64,000 nucleotides of DNA from Frankia sp. QA3 (GTDB lineage: Bacteria; Actinomycetota; Actinomycetes; Frankiales; Frankiaceae). The position numbers were made by a program, and so were the translations under genes. Location: the NCBI RefSeq assembly GCF_000262465.1, contig NZ_CM001489.1:4213751-4277750 (forward strand). Reading direction: 5' to 3'. Positions within the stretch are counted from its first letter, which is position 1; every line of letters begins with the position of its first letter. A model generated the notes under the pieces. That model saw nothing but the letters and a program-made list of their open reading frames with translations, searched no databases and was not told the DNA's origin. Positions 55,952-64,000 of this stretch are shown one piece after another.

Positions 55952-57292
55952 CTACGCCCGCCCGTCAGCGGCGACAGACACGGCAGGGGAGCCGCCGACT
56001 CGACGGTAGAGCGCCCACGTCGCCTCCGCCGCCGCATTCCAGGTAAATGCCTGCGCGCGCGTGCGTCCGGCGTCCGACAGCCGCCCGCGCAGGCCCGGAT
56101 CGCCAACGATCCGGGCCACCGCGGCGGACAGCGCGGCGGCGTCGCCGACGCCGACCACCAGCGCGGCGTCCCCCGCGACCTCGACCAGCGCCGGGGCGTC
56201 GGAGACCACAACCGGCACCCCGTGCGCCATCGCCTCCACCACGGGCAGGCCGAAACCCTCCGACCGGCTCGGCGCCAGCAGCACCCCGGCGCGGGAGAGC
56301 ACGACCGCGAGATCCTCGTCACTGATCCGCCCAAGAGTGCGGACCCGGGCGCCGTCCAGACCGTGCCGCGCCGCCTCGGTGCGCACGTCGAGCCCGCCCC
56401 AGCCGGCCGCGCCGACGTGCACCAGCGGCAGGCCCGGATCGTCCGGCCGGCGCAGCGCGGCCAGCGCGGTGTCCAGCCCCTTACGCGGCTCCAGGGTGGC
56501 GAGGGTGAGCAGGTAGCCGCCCGGCGGCGGCAGGCCCAGGCGGGCCGCGCGGGCGTCGGCGTCGGCCGGCACGCGGACGACGGCCTCGGCCACCCCCTCG
56601 CCGATGGCGTGCAGCCGCTCGGCGGGGATCGGCAGATGCCGGGCCACCTCGGCGGCGACGGCGAGGGTGGGGACGATCACCGCGTCGGCGTGCCGGGCGG
56701 CGCGCTCGCCCATCAGCCGGTGCCAGCGGGCACCGTGCGGGGTCAGCGTCTCGGGATGCGTCCAGGGCACCGCGTCGTGGATCGTCACGACCAGTTTCGG
56801 CCGGGGCCGGCGTCGGTCGAGGGCGTCGCCGAGCGCCGGGGCGACGCTGTGCGCAGCCCACGCGGCCAGCGGCGGCCGCACCGGGCCGCCCGCCGGCCGG
56901 CCGCCGGACCGGTCGGAGCCGGACCGGTCGGAGCCGGACCGGTCGGAGCCGCGCAGGGCCTCGACCACGGAGCCGGTCACCCGGCCACCGGTCCCGCCCG
57001 CGGGCGGGAGCAGCAGAGTCGGCGCGTGGATGACATCCACCCCGGTCGGCGCGGGGCCGACGCCGCGCGACCAGGCCGTGGCCAACGCCCGGCGGGGCAG
57101 GCCGAGGCGCAGCGGGCCGAGCACGCCCGGCAGCCCCGCGGCGTCGACGGTGCGCCGCGCGGCGCACCAGCCGACCACCCCGTCCCCCGGCGCGGCACGG
57201 CGGGCGAGGGCGGTCGCGAGCTCGGCGGAATAGCGGCCGGTCCCACCCGGAACCGGCGCGAGCAGCTGCTCGACCAGGAAGCCCACACGCAC
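55952..57292 (-). CDS. GT4-family glycosyltransferase with repeat insert
   Basis: The 446-residue GT-B enzyme has GGTGRYSAELATAL at the start, DVIHAPTLLLP, VVTIHDAVPWTHPE, LATLEPRKGLDTALAAL and LAPSRSEGFGLPVVEAMAHG with the EX7E motif. Between about residues 112 and 130 a Gly-Ser-Asp-Arg repeat is inserted in the N-terminal domain. Its substrate is unknown. It lies next to a similar GT4 gene, so the two may act in sequence on the same lipid-linked glycan. Confidence 0.88.
   Translation of the reverse strand: MRVGFLVEQLLAPVPGGTGRYSAELATALARRAAPGDGVVGWCAARRTVDAAGLPGVLGPLRLGLPRRALATAWSRGVGPAPTGVDVIHAPTLLLPPAGGTGGRVTGSVVEALRGSDRSGSDRSGSDRSGGRPAGGPVRPPLAAWAAHSVAPALGDALDRRRPRPKLVVTIHDAVPWTHPETLTPHGARWHRLMGERAARHADAVIVPTLAVAAEVARHLPIPAERLHAIGEGVAEAVVRVPADADARAARLGLPPPGGYLLTLATLEPRKGLDTALAALRRPDDPGLPLVHVGAAGWGGLDVRTEAARHGLDGARVRTLGRISDEDLAVVLSRAGVLLAPSRSEGFGLPVVEAMAHGVPVVVSDAPALVEVAGDAALVVGVGDAAALSAAVARIVGDPGLRGRLSDAGRTRAQAFTWNAAAEATWALYRRVGGSPAVSVAADGRA
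56906..56950 (-). repeat. 15-bp tandem repeat (GSDRS) inside the GT4 gene
   Basis: Three exact copies of GGACCGGTCGGAGCC on the plus strand encode GSDRS on the minus strand. They keep the frame. Confidence 0.95.
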
Positions 57293-57457
57293 GGGTGACA
57301 GTCTGCCCCTGCCCCTCGGCGTCCCCGGTTCGGGGGCCCGTCGAGCCCCACCCAGGTGCCGAGCTCAGAGGGCCCGGCGGGCGCCGGGGCGTCACCAGGT
57401 CGGGTAGTCGCAGCTCAGCTGACAGGTGGCGGGTACCCCCGAGCCGGGTACCCCGGC

Positions 57458-57730
57458 TCAGCGCTGGCGGCCACGCAGGGCGGCGGCGACCATGATCACG
57501 CAGAACAGCCCGCCGATGAGGTAGCCCCACCAGCGTTCGCCGTCCACGGCCTCGGCCGCGGCGGCCGCCCCGAAGACGATCAGACCGAACAACAGCACCG
57601 TGAGCAGGGCGGCGACCATCCGCTGGTTGCGCCGGGAGCTCGGCGGCGGAGGCGGACCCGTGCGGGGCTGGGGTGGGGTGCGCGGCGGGGTGCGGCGCGG
57701 CCCTTCGCCGGGCCTGGAACGCCGGGCCAT
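57458..57730 (-). CDS. Small membrane protein, unknown family
   Basis: The start is set at ATG 57730, four bases after the stop of the methyltransferase gene, giving 90 residues. The first 35 are basic and proline-rich. Two membrane segments follow: MVAALLTVLLFGLIVFGAAA and WGYLIGGLFCVIMVAAAL, with a short GERWW turn. No family is recognised. The tight spacing behind the methyltransferase suggests one transcript. Confidence 0.65.
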   Translation of the reverse strand: MARRSRPGEGPRRTPPRTPPQPRTGPPPPPSSRRNQRMVAALLTVLLFGLIVFGAAAAAEAVDGERWWGYLIGGLFCVIMVAAALRGRQR

Positions 57731-57734
57731 CGAC

Positions 57735-58448
57735 TCAGCTCCCCCGCTTGCGGGCGTGGGTGAGCACCACGCTGCCAGCCGTGTCGGGGGCTCGCCGGTC
57801 GGCCAGCGCGACGGCCGGGGAGAGTACCGCCGCCGCATTCCAGCCGGCCCGGCCACCCTTCGCGGACAACGTCAGGTACAGCCGTTCGGCGCGTTCGCTG
57901 CGGAACATGTACGTCTGCCGAACGACGTCCAGCCCGGCATCGTCGAGCAGCTTCGCGAGATGCTCGCCCGGATAGGTGTGCTTGACGTGGTAACGCTCGC
58001 GGTGGCGGTCGAACAGGTCCGGCCAGGTGGTCGCCCGGGTCAGCGCGTCCGCGGACATCACCAGATCGCCGCCGGGGCGCAGCACCCGGGCCATCTCGGC
58101 GAGCGCGGCCGGCCCGTCGTCGAAGTGCTCGATCGCGCACACCGACATGACGACGTCGAAAGTGGTCGCCGCGAAGGGCAGCGCCAGCGCGTCGCCCTCG
58201 ACGAGTCCCGGGTGGCCGCGCAGGCGCCGGCCGAACTCCAGCTTGTGCCGCGCCAGGTCGAGGCAGACTGCGCGGGCCCCGCGGCGGGCGGCCTGCCCGG
58301 CCCAGTAGCCGTCGCCGCCGGCCACGTCGAGCAGCGTGCGCCCCGACAGCTCCCCCGCCCACTCCAGCAGGGTGCCGACCTCGCGGCGGCGCATCACGTG
58401 GACCTGGTGACCCACGAAGGCGAGGGCGTCGTCACGTACGGGGCTCAC
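57735..58448 (-). CDS. Class I SAM-dependent methyltransferase
   Basis: GTG 58448, preceded by GGAAGGCGGA, gives 237 residues. Motif I is TLLDVAGGDGYWAGQAARRG, motif II includes VMSVCAIEHFDDGPAALAEM and the later ARVLRPGGDLVMS, typical of Methyltransf_11 enzymes. The substrate could be a glycan or lipid precursor, given that glycosyltransferase genes lie on both sides. The start was chosen for its ribosome site; a longer frame adds 19 unlikely residues. Confidence 0.88.
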   Translation of the reverse strand: MSPVRDDALAFVGHQVHVMRRREVGTLLEWAGELSGRTLLDVAGGDGYWAGQAARRGARAVCLDLARHKLEFGRRLRGHPGLVEGDALALPFAATTFDVVMSVCAIEHFDDGPAALAEMARVLRPGGDLVMSADALTRATTWPDLFDRHRERYHVKHTYPGEHLAKLLDDAGLDVVRQTYMFRSERAERLYLTLSAKGGRAGWNAAAVLSPAVALADRRAPDTAGSVVLTHARKRGS

Positions 58449-58631
58449 CAGTCCGCCTTCCGTTCCGGCCGTTGTTGACGGACAGTCTGCCCGCCATGTG
58501 GGCACCGTTCGCGCCTGGACCCGTCAGATATACCTCAGGTGATCGTCTCCGGACGCGACGCGACGAGCCGGGAGGCGGGCCGGACCACGGCCGGACCGGG
58601 CCGGGTCGCCGGCCGGACCCGCGGGAACGCC

Positions 58632-59816
58632 TCATCCGCCGCGGTGTTCGCCGCCGAGCGCGCCGAGCGCCGCGTCGAGGTAGTTCCCCCAGGCCGCCTG
58701 TGGGTCGGGCGGGGAGACCTTCGCCCGCAGGTCGGCCAGCACTCCTGGTTCGTAGAGGCGGCGCAGGGCCGCGGCGAGCGCGTCGACGTCGTCCGGCCCG
58801 ACCAGCAGGCCGTCGACGCCGTCGCGGACCGCGGTGGCCAGGGTGCCCACCGTCGTCGCGATCACCGGCAGGCCGTGCAGGTGCGCGAGATCGACGTTCT
58901 GCGACGCCGTTCCCGCCCGGTACGGCAGCACCAGGGCGTCGGCGGCCGAGAACAGGCCGGGCACCTCGGCGGCGTCGACGTAGCCGGCCCGCACGTCGAC
59001 CCGGTCGGTCAGGCCGAGTTCGGCGATGAGGTGGGTGGTCTGCGCGGCGTCGCCCCAGAACTCCCCCGCGACGGTGAGCCGGACGTCCGCCGGGCCGCGG
59101 GCCAGCGCCCGCAGCAGCACGTCAAGCCCCTTGTAGGGCCGGACCAGCCCGAAGAACAGCAGGCTGCGCCGCGGCCCGCCACCCGCCGTGGGCTCGGCGC
59201 GAGTCCGGGTGCCGGCCCCGGTGCCGGCCTCGATCGCTTCCGGGCGGCGCCGGGTCGGCGAGGACCACAGGTGCGGGGCCATCTCGGCCACCACCACCGG
59301 CGCCGGGGTGAGCGTGGCGGCGAGTTCGGCCTGCGCCGGGGTGTGCACGAGCACCGCGGACACCCGGCGCAACACCGCCCGGACCAGCGGCTCGTCCACC
59401 GCGCGCCGCTCGTGCGGCAGGACGTTGTGGCACAGCGCGAGCACCCGCGGACCGCGCCCGCGCCGGCGCCCGGTCCCGCCGCGCAGGGCGGCGAGGATGG
59501 CCAGGTAGGCCGGCGCCTGGATCGGGGTGACGACGACCAGCACGACCGCGTCGGCCTCGCGCCGCAGCCGCCGGCCGAGCCGGACCCAGCCGTCGGGCCG
59601 CCGCCAGGACAGCGGGTAGCGGGTCTGCCCGAACGGCTCCATCTCCGGCTCGGCGACACGCTGCACACCGGGGTAGAGCCGCGCGGGGTACTGGTCCGAC
59701 CAGGACTCGATCGCGACCTGGTGCCCCCGAGCGGCCAGCCGGTGTGCGAGCTCGGTCGTGTGCTGGGCGATCCCGCCCTTGTAGGGGTGGGTCGGGCCGA
59801 TGACCGCGACGCGCAT
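58632..59816 (-). CDS. GT4-family glycosyltransferase
   Basis: This 394-residue GT-B protein starts MRVAVIGPTHPYKGGIAQHT, a common opening for enzymes acting on lipid-linked acceptors, and has LFFGLVRPYKGLDVLLRAL, YVDAAEVPGLFSAADALVLPY and ASQNVDLAHLHGLPVIATTVG. The usual second Glu of EX7E is replaced in this last motif, a variant seen in part of the GT4 family. It lies three bases upstream of the stop of the GT2 gene. Donor and acceptor are unknown. Confidence 0.86.
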   Translation of the reverse strand: MRVAVIGPTHPYKGGIAQHTTELAHRLAARGHQVAIESWSDQYPARLYPGVQRVAEPEMEPFGQTRYPLSWRRPDGWVRLGRRLRREADAVVLVVVTPIQAPAYLAILAALRGGTGRRRGRGPRVLALCHNVLPHERRAVDEPLVRAVLRRVSAVLVHTPAQAELAATLTPAPVVVAEMAPHLWSSPTRRRPEAIEAGTGAGTRTRAEPTAGGGPRRSLLFFGLVRPYKGLDVLLRALARGPADVRLTVAGEFWGDAAQTTHLIAELGLTDRVDVRAGYVDAAEVPGLFSAADALVLPYRAGTASQNVDLAHLHGLPVIATTVGTLATAVRDGVDGLLVGPDDVDALAAALRRLYEPGVLADLRAKVSPPDPQAAWGNYLDAALGALGGEHRGG

Positions 59817-59818
59817 GG

Positions 59819-60802
59819 TCAGGTGTTGCTGCGGGAACGGGCGACCAGGTCACCGATCAGGGCGAGCACGGCGATCTGGAAGCCGACGAGGATCGCGAGC
59901 AGGGTCGACGTCGCCACGTGGAAGTCGTAGCGGACCAGGTCCACGATCAGCTTGACGCCACCCAGCCCCATGATCCACAGGGCGATCGGCATGAGCACCT
60001 TGAGCGGGTCGAAGTACATGACCATCCGCAGCACCTGCAGGATGTAGCGCCGCGCGTCGCGGAAGGGGTGGAACTTCGACGTCCCGGCGCGCTTCGCGTA
60101 ATCGATCGGGATGTAGTCGACCGGGTGCTGGTTGGACAGGAACGACATCGTGATCGTGGTGACGCAGCTGAAGCCGGGCGGGAGCAGCCGCAGGTAGGGC
60201 AGGGAGACCTCGCGGCGGAAGGCGCGCAGGCCGGAGTTCAGGTCGGGGATCTTCATCCCGGACAGCCGCTGCGCGATCATCCGGATGAGCCACTTCGCCG
60301 GCACCCGGGCCCACTTGTGGGTCCCCTCCTCGGTGAGCCGGGCCCCGACGACCTGGTCGACGTCGAGGTTGTCGTCCAGGTAGCGGACGAACTCGGGGAT
60401 GCGCTCGTTCGGGTAGGTCATGTCGGCGTCGGTCCAGACGACGATCTTTCCCCGGGCCTCCTGGGTGCCGATGCGCCGGGCCGTGCCCGAGCCGCCGTTG
60501 CGGCGGAACGGCATGATCCGCATCCGGGGGAAGCGGGGGGCCGCGTCGCGCAGGACGGCGAGGGTGTTGTCGGTCGACTTGTCGTCGATCGCCAGGATCT
60601 CGTAGGCGTACCCGCTGGCGTCCATCGCGGCCGTGATGCGCTCCAGTTCGCGCACCACGTGATCCTGCTCGTTGTAACAGGGCAGGACGATGGTGACGTA
60701 GGGGACGTCGGGCCCGAGCGCGACGAGGTCGTCGCCGGCCGCGGGCTGCGTCGGGGTGCTGCCCTCCGGATGGTCGGGCTTGTGGATGGCGCTGACACTC
60801 AC
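59819..60802 (-). CDS. GT2 polyprenyl-phosphate glycosyltransferase (DPM1-like) with two membrane segments
   Basis: GTG 60802 (327 residues) has GGGAG ten bases upstream and is preferred over long upstream extensions. The catalytic domain has VTIVLPCYNEQDHVV, EILAIDDKSTDNT and the metal motif TDADMTYPNER (Asp125, Asp127), then LNSGLRAFRREVSLPYLRLL, the pattern of dolichol/polyprenol-phosphate mannose or glucose synthases. Two C-terminal membrane segments follow (VLMPIALWIMGLGGVKLIVD and LAILVGFQIAVLALIGDLV). It probably loads a sugar onto polyprenyl-phosphate for use outside the membrane by the DUF2142 or GT2 proteins. Confidence 0.85.
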   Translation of the reverse strand: MSVSAIHKPDHPEGSTPTQPAAGDDLVALGPDVPYVTIVLPCYNEQDHVVRELERITAAMDASGYAYEILAIDDKSTDNTLAVLRDAAPRFPRMRIMPFRRNGGSGTARRIGTQEARGKIVVWTDADMTYPNERIPEFVRYLDDNLDVDQVVGARLTEEGTHKWARVPAKWLIRMIAQRLSGMKIPDLNSGLRAFRREVSLPYLRLLPPGFSCVTTITMSFLSNQHPVDYIPIDYAKRAGTSKFHPFRDARRYILQVLRMVMYFDPLKVLMPIALWIMGLGGVKLIVDLVRYDFHVATSTLLAILVGFQIAVLALIGDLVARSRSNT

Positions 60803-61166
60803 GTCGGTGTGGCTCCCGGTCGTCGTTCCCGGCTGATCGCCGCTGCGAGGCGGCACTTCCCGCCGGTGCATGGCGCGGCCCGACGTCGTCCCCACTCCGA
60901 TCGCCGGCCCGTGGCGGTGATGCGCGGTCCGTCCATACGGGCGCGCCGTTCTAGAGTGGCACGTCCCGTCCCATGGTCCGACGACCGGTCCGACGACCGG
61001 TCCGGGCCGGGCCGGGCCTGAGAGCGATCGGGTCGACTGCCGACCGACCTGCGCGCCCGGGTACCGACCGGTGCGCAGGGCCTGGTCAGGGCGCCGCGGG
61101 CGGACGGGACGGCCGGGGACGGTGCCGGCCATCCGCCGTCCCACACCGGCGCTTACTGTTTGGACC
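60803..61166. other. Divergent gap between GT2 and acyltransferase genes
   Basis: This is 364 bases. GGTCCGACGACC occurs two to three times in tandem at about 60975-61002. TACTGT at 61154-61159 lies seven bases before the acyltransferase GTG and could be the -10 element of a leaderless transcript. No other feature is recognised. Confidence 0.4.
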
Positions 61167-61841
61167 GTGGCTGCGTTCAGAAGTGATCTACGTGAATACG
61201 TGCGGCACGTGCGGGCGCTGCGGGTCGCCCGGGAGACCTCGGCCCGTTCGTTCGTGGCGGGCCTGCGCTACCCGCTCGCCCACAAGCAGCCGATCTGGAT
61301 CGGGTCGCCGACCGTCATCGAGGGCCGGGAGCGCATCGAGTTCGCCGAGGGGGCGGCGCTGCGGGTCGGCCTCGGCGGGTTCGGCCTGTCGACGAAGCGC
61401 GACACCTCGATCATCCGGGTGCACCCGGAGGGCCGGCTGCGCTGCGAGGGGGTCGTCTCGCTGCAGCGGGGCGTGCGGGTCGTCGTCGACTCCGGCGTGC
61501 TGGAGCTGGGCCCCGGCGCGAACATCAACGGGTTCGCCAAGATCCTCGTCCGGGAACGGATCTCCATCGGGGCCTACTGCAACGTCTCGTGGAACACCCA
61601 GCTGCTCGACAACGACTTCCATCCCATGGTCGTCGACGGCGTCGAGCAGCCGGTGAGCGGACCGATCGTGCTGGAGGACCGGGCCTGGATCGGCACCGGC
61701 GCGATCGTCCTCAAGGGCGTCACCGTGGGCGAAAGCGCCGTGGTGGCCGCGGGTTCCGTGGTCACCCGGGACGTCCCGCCGAAGGCCGTCGTCGCCGGAT
61801 CGCCGGCGAAGGTCGTCGGCCACATCGACTCCTGGCGCTGA
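61167..61841 (+). CDS. Hexapeptide-repeat acyltransferase (LbH fold)
   Basis: This 224-residue protein starts at GTG 61167. It has a helical N-terminus, then the left-handed beta-helix with imperfect hexapeptides, ending in GTGAIVLKGVTVGESAVVAAG and VVTRDVPPKAVVAGSPAKVVG, the classical C-terminal loop of O-acetyl- or O-acyltransferases in polysaccharide clusters. The DNDFHP segment supplies the catalytic His expected in this family. It probably acetylates a sugar of the surface glycan. Its last codons and stop are repeated in tandem downstream. Confidence 0.88.
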   Translation: MAAFRSDLREYVRHVRALRVARETSARSFVAGLRYPLAHKQPIWIGSPTVIEGRERIEFAEGAALRVGLGGFGLSTKRDTSIIRVHPEGRLRCEGVVSLQRGVRVVVDSGVLELGPGANINGFAKILVRERISIGAYCNVSWNTQLLDNDFHPMVVDGVEQPVSGPIVLEDRAWIGTGAIVLKGVTVGESAVVAAGSVVTRDVPPKAVVAGSPAKVVGHIDSWR

Positions 61842-61972
61842 GGCACGGACTCCTGGCTCTGAGGCACGGACTCCCGGCGCCGAGGCACGGACTCCCGGGA
61901 TAGGGCACGGACTTCCCGGCGCCGAGGCGCGGGCTTCCCGGGCCGAGGCGCGGGTTCCTGCGCTGAGGCGTG
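61827..61972 (+). repeat. 20-22 bp tandem repeat carrying the stop codon of the acyltransferase gene
   Basis: Seven imperfect units (21, 21, 21, 20, 22, 21, 20 bases) begin with GACTCCTGGCGCTGA, which is the last four codons (DSWR) and the stop, then GGCACG. The first two units preserve the in-frame TGA. Later units diverge progressively. The rest of the gap up to 62138 is without a gene. Confidence 0.9.
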
Positions 61973-62138
61973 CGGCCCGGCTCGGGCCTACCTCGGAAAC
62001 CGCCGGACTGCGACGCGGGGCTCGGGGGAACACTGCGGACGGTGACCTGCCGCAGGCCGGGAAGCATCTCGCCACTGTCCGCGACCAGGGCCGACGTGCA
62101 GATACCCGGACAGTCAACCGAACAGGGGTGTCCGTAGC

Positions 62139-64000
62139 ATGACAGCACCTCCGTCCGATGGGACCGTGCAGAGCTTGGGTGACTCCGTGGATTCGACCGC
62201 AGCGGCCCGCGCCGCCACCACGCCCGCCCCGGTCGTGATCCCCGACGGGACCCGCTTTCGACCGTGGCGCATCCTGCGCACCGCCCCTCCCACCGTCTGG
62301 GCGATCACCCTGCTGTTCACGGCGGTGCTGGCCGGCTGGTCGGTGATGATGCCGCAGTACCACGCGCCTGACGAGCCCAACCACGTCGACGCCGTGATGC
62401 GTCTGGTGGAGGGCAAGGGCTGGCCGCATCCGGGGCACGTGATCGTGACTCGCGGCGGAGTCGGCGCGATCATTGCGGCGCCTTACGGCTCCGAGAAGCG
62501 GCCTCGTGACCTGTCCGCCGGGCCGTTCACCGCCGCGCAGGCGACGCCCCGCGACGAGCGGCCCAGCTGGGAGGAACTGGAGCGGACGCCGGCGCCCAGG
62601 GGCGGCATCCAGCAGATCGTCCAGCACCCGCCGCTGTACTACTGGGTCAACGCAGTGATCCTCAAGGCGATCCCGGGCGACGCCGACGACCTGCGCTGGG
62701 ATGAGATCATCGGCATCCTGCGCCTGGTCAGCGTGGTGATGGTGGCCCCGCTGCCACTGCTGGCCTGGGCGGGGGCGCACCGGCTGTCCGACGGAAGCCG
62801 GGTGGCGGGGACCTGCGCGGCGCTGGTCCCGCTGGCCATCCCCGAGCTGTCCCACATCGGTTCCAGTGTCAACAACGACAACCTGCTGATCCTGACCGCG
62901 GGGCTGGCGACCGTAGGGATCGTCTACGTGCTGCGCGGGGACACCTCGCTGCGCACGGCGGCCTGGACGGGGGGCTTCCTCGGCCTCGCCCTGATGACGA
63001 AATCGCTGGCGATCGTGCTCGTCCCGATGGCCGCGCTGGCCTACGTGCTGGCCTGGTCCCGCGCCCGGCGCGACGCCCGGGCGCTGCGGGGAGCCGCGCC
63101 CGCGGCGGACACGGCCGCCGCGCCCCCGCCCGGCACCGGGGCCGGCGGCGGCGCGGCGGGTGGCGGCGGCGGTCGGGCCGATCTCCGACCATTCCGGCTC
63201 GCCGACGCTGGACCTGCCGGGCCCTCCGCCACCGCGCAGCGGCCGCCCTGGCGGCAGATCCTGCTCGGCGGCGCGCTCATGATCGCCCTGGGCGGCTGGT
63301 GGTGGATCGTCAACGTCGTGCGCTGGGGGGCCTTCCAGCCGGAGACGCCCGGCTTCCCGCTGGGCCAGTACCTCGGCGACGACTGGGGCGCCTACACCGA
63401 GCTCCTGATCAACGGAACCATCCTGCGCTGGTGGGGATCGTTCGGCTGGTTCGAGGTCAACCTCACGACCATCCCGGTCCGCACCGGCACGGCACTGGTC
63501 ATCTTCTTCTTCGCGCTCGCGCTGATCCGGGCCCGGAACTGGCGCATCCGAGTCGACCTGCTGCTCCTGCTGTGGGTCACGTGGGGCCTGTTCGGGCTGA
63601 TGACGCTGCAGTCCGCCAAGAACTTCGACAAGCACTTCCACGTCAGCGGCATCTCCGGCCGATACCTGTACGCCGGGCTCGTGGCGTTGGCGATCGGGAT
63701 CGGTCTGGGAGCGGCGGCCACCGGCCGATACCTGTCCCGCGTCATGCCGCTGTTGTTCCTCGCGGGCGCGGTCACCCTGCAGGTCTGGGCGATCAGCATG
63801 GTGTTCCCGCACTTCTGGCAGCCGAAGGGCGGCGACCTCGGCGACGCGTGGGACGACATGGCGGCCTGGGCGCCGTGGTCGGAGGGGACGCTGGTCTTCA
63901 TCGCCGTCGCGGTGTGCGCGCTCGCGGTGGCGACCCTGGCCGGCTGCCTGTGGGTGCTCGTCATCGGCGAGCGCGACACCCGGCCGTCCCGGTCCGGCCG
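62139..64000 (+). CDS. DUF2142 family multi-pass membrane protein (cut by window end)
   Basis: From ATG 62139 the frame stays open to the window edge (620 codons seen). After a disordered N-terminus come a first membrane segment (AITLLFTAVLAGWSVMM) and the family signature YHAPDEPNHVDAVMRLVEG, then HPPLYYWVNAVIL and about ten more membrane segments with SVNNDNLLILTAGLA between them. A Gly/Ala-rich loop lies at about residues 320-370. DUF2142 proteins resemble GT-C enzymes and probably transfer a sugar from a polyprenyl-phosphate donor to a surface polymer. Placement after the DPM-like GT2 and acyltransferase genes fits that. Confidence 0.9.
   Translation, partial: MTAPPSDGTVQSLGDSVDSTAAARAATTPAPVVIPDGTRFRPWRILRTAPPTVWAITLLFTAVLAGWSVMMPQYHAPDEPNHVDAVMRLVEGKGWPHPGHVIVTRGGVGAIIAAPYGSEKRPRDLSAGPFTAAQATPRDERPSWEELERTPAPRGGIQQIVQHPPLYYWVNAVILKAIPGDADDLRWDEIIGILRLVSVVMVAPLPLLAWAGAHRLSDGSRVAGTCAALVPLAIPELSHIGSSVNNDNLLILTAGLATVGIVYVLRGDTSLRTAAWTGGFLGLALMTKSLAIVLVPMAALAYVLAWSRARRDARALRGAAPAADTAAAPPPGTGAGGGAAGGGGGRADLRPFRLADAGPAGPSATAQRPPWRQILLGGALMIALGGWWWIVNVVRWGAFQPETPGFPLGQYLGDDWGAYTELLINGTILRWWGSFGWFEVNLTTIPVRTGTALVIFFFALALIRARNWRIRVDLLLLLWVTWGLFGLMTLQSAKNFDKHFHVSGISGRYLYAGLVALAIGIGLGAAATGRYLSRVMPLLFLAGAVTLQVWAISMVFPHFWQPKGGDLGDAWDDMAAWAPWSEGTLVFIAVAVCALAVATLAGCLWVLVIGERDTRPSRSG

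Overview
The window is about 64 kb of very GC-rich DNA. It has many GTG starts, 1-8 nt gene overlaps and almost no AT-rich tracts outside a few intergenic gaps. A WhiB regulator, a complete set of F420 ligation and FO genes, RsbRST-type stress-regulator remnants and a mycobacteria-like order of mannose genes all point to a filamentous actinobacterium. The gene set fits Frankia or a close relative best. That genus assignment is an inference; the phylum-level assignment is secure.

Layout. (1) 1-4242: the tail of a DUF4129 gene, then DUF4350, MoxR ATPase and DUF58 genes, tightly coupled. (2) 4214-8222: an accessory redox patch holding a truncated DUF5990-like gene, a deazaflavin-dependent nitroreductase, an Old Yellow Enzyme, a VOC protein, an epoxide-hydrolase-like alpha/beta hydrolase and a PPOX-class F420 oxidoreductase. 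(3) 8295-20569: spoIIM and RDD membrane genes that usually accompany region 1, here separated by about 10 kb carrying a fully reducing type I PKS, a stand-alone ketosynthase with an altered active site, and an orphan response regulator. (4) 20624-25826: adenosylhomocysteinase with a divergent MerR gene, then a class A penicillin-binding protein. (5) 25884-27526: a decayed rsbR-rsbS-rsbT-rsbX-rsbU module. (6) 27740-33463: the mannose block (SIS-domain isomerase, Trm112, phosphomannomutase, DUF3499, metallopeptidase, manA). (7) 33541-39917: DUF5719, a giant GT2 membrane glycosyltransferase and whiB2. (8) 40367-47198: fbiC, a small unknown gene, a tetR gene, fbiA and fbiB. (9) 47491-52271: DUF3105, a second DnaN-like clamp and a tandem sensor kinase. 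(10) 52339-64000: GDP-mannose pyrophosphorylase, a WbbL-like rhamnosyltransferase, three GT4 enzymes, a methyltransferase, a DPM-like GT2, a hexapeptide acyltransferase and a DUF2142 membrane protein cut by the window edge.

How it works together. Regions 6, 7 and 10 form one envelope-polysaccharide theme: fructose-6-P to mannose-6-P (manA/SIS), to mannose-1-P (manB), to GDP-mannose (manC), then glycosyltransferases, alongside the PBP. Region 8 makes coenzyme F420, and at least two enzymes in region 2 probably use it. The order manA, SIS, manB, DUF3499, metallopeptidase, whiB2, fbiA, fbiB, manC, wbbL follows the known Mycobacterium tuberculosis neighbourhood, with fbiC and several genes added.

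Most notable points: the PKS island between spoIIM and RDD; a ketosynthase that has lost two catalytic residues; the multiply deleted stressosome operon; shared 9-mers flanking both ends of sahH; and two genes whose last codons plus stop codon are tandemly repeated downstream. No tRNA, rRNA, CRISPR array, transposase or prophage was recognised.
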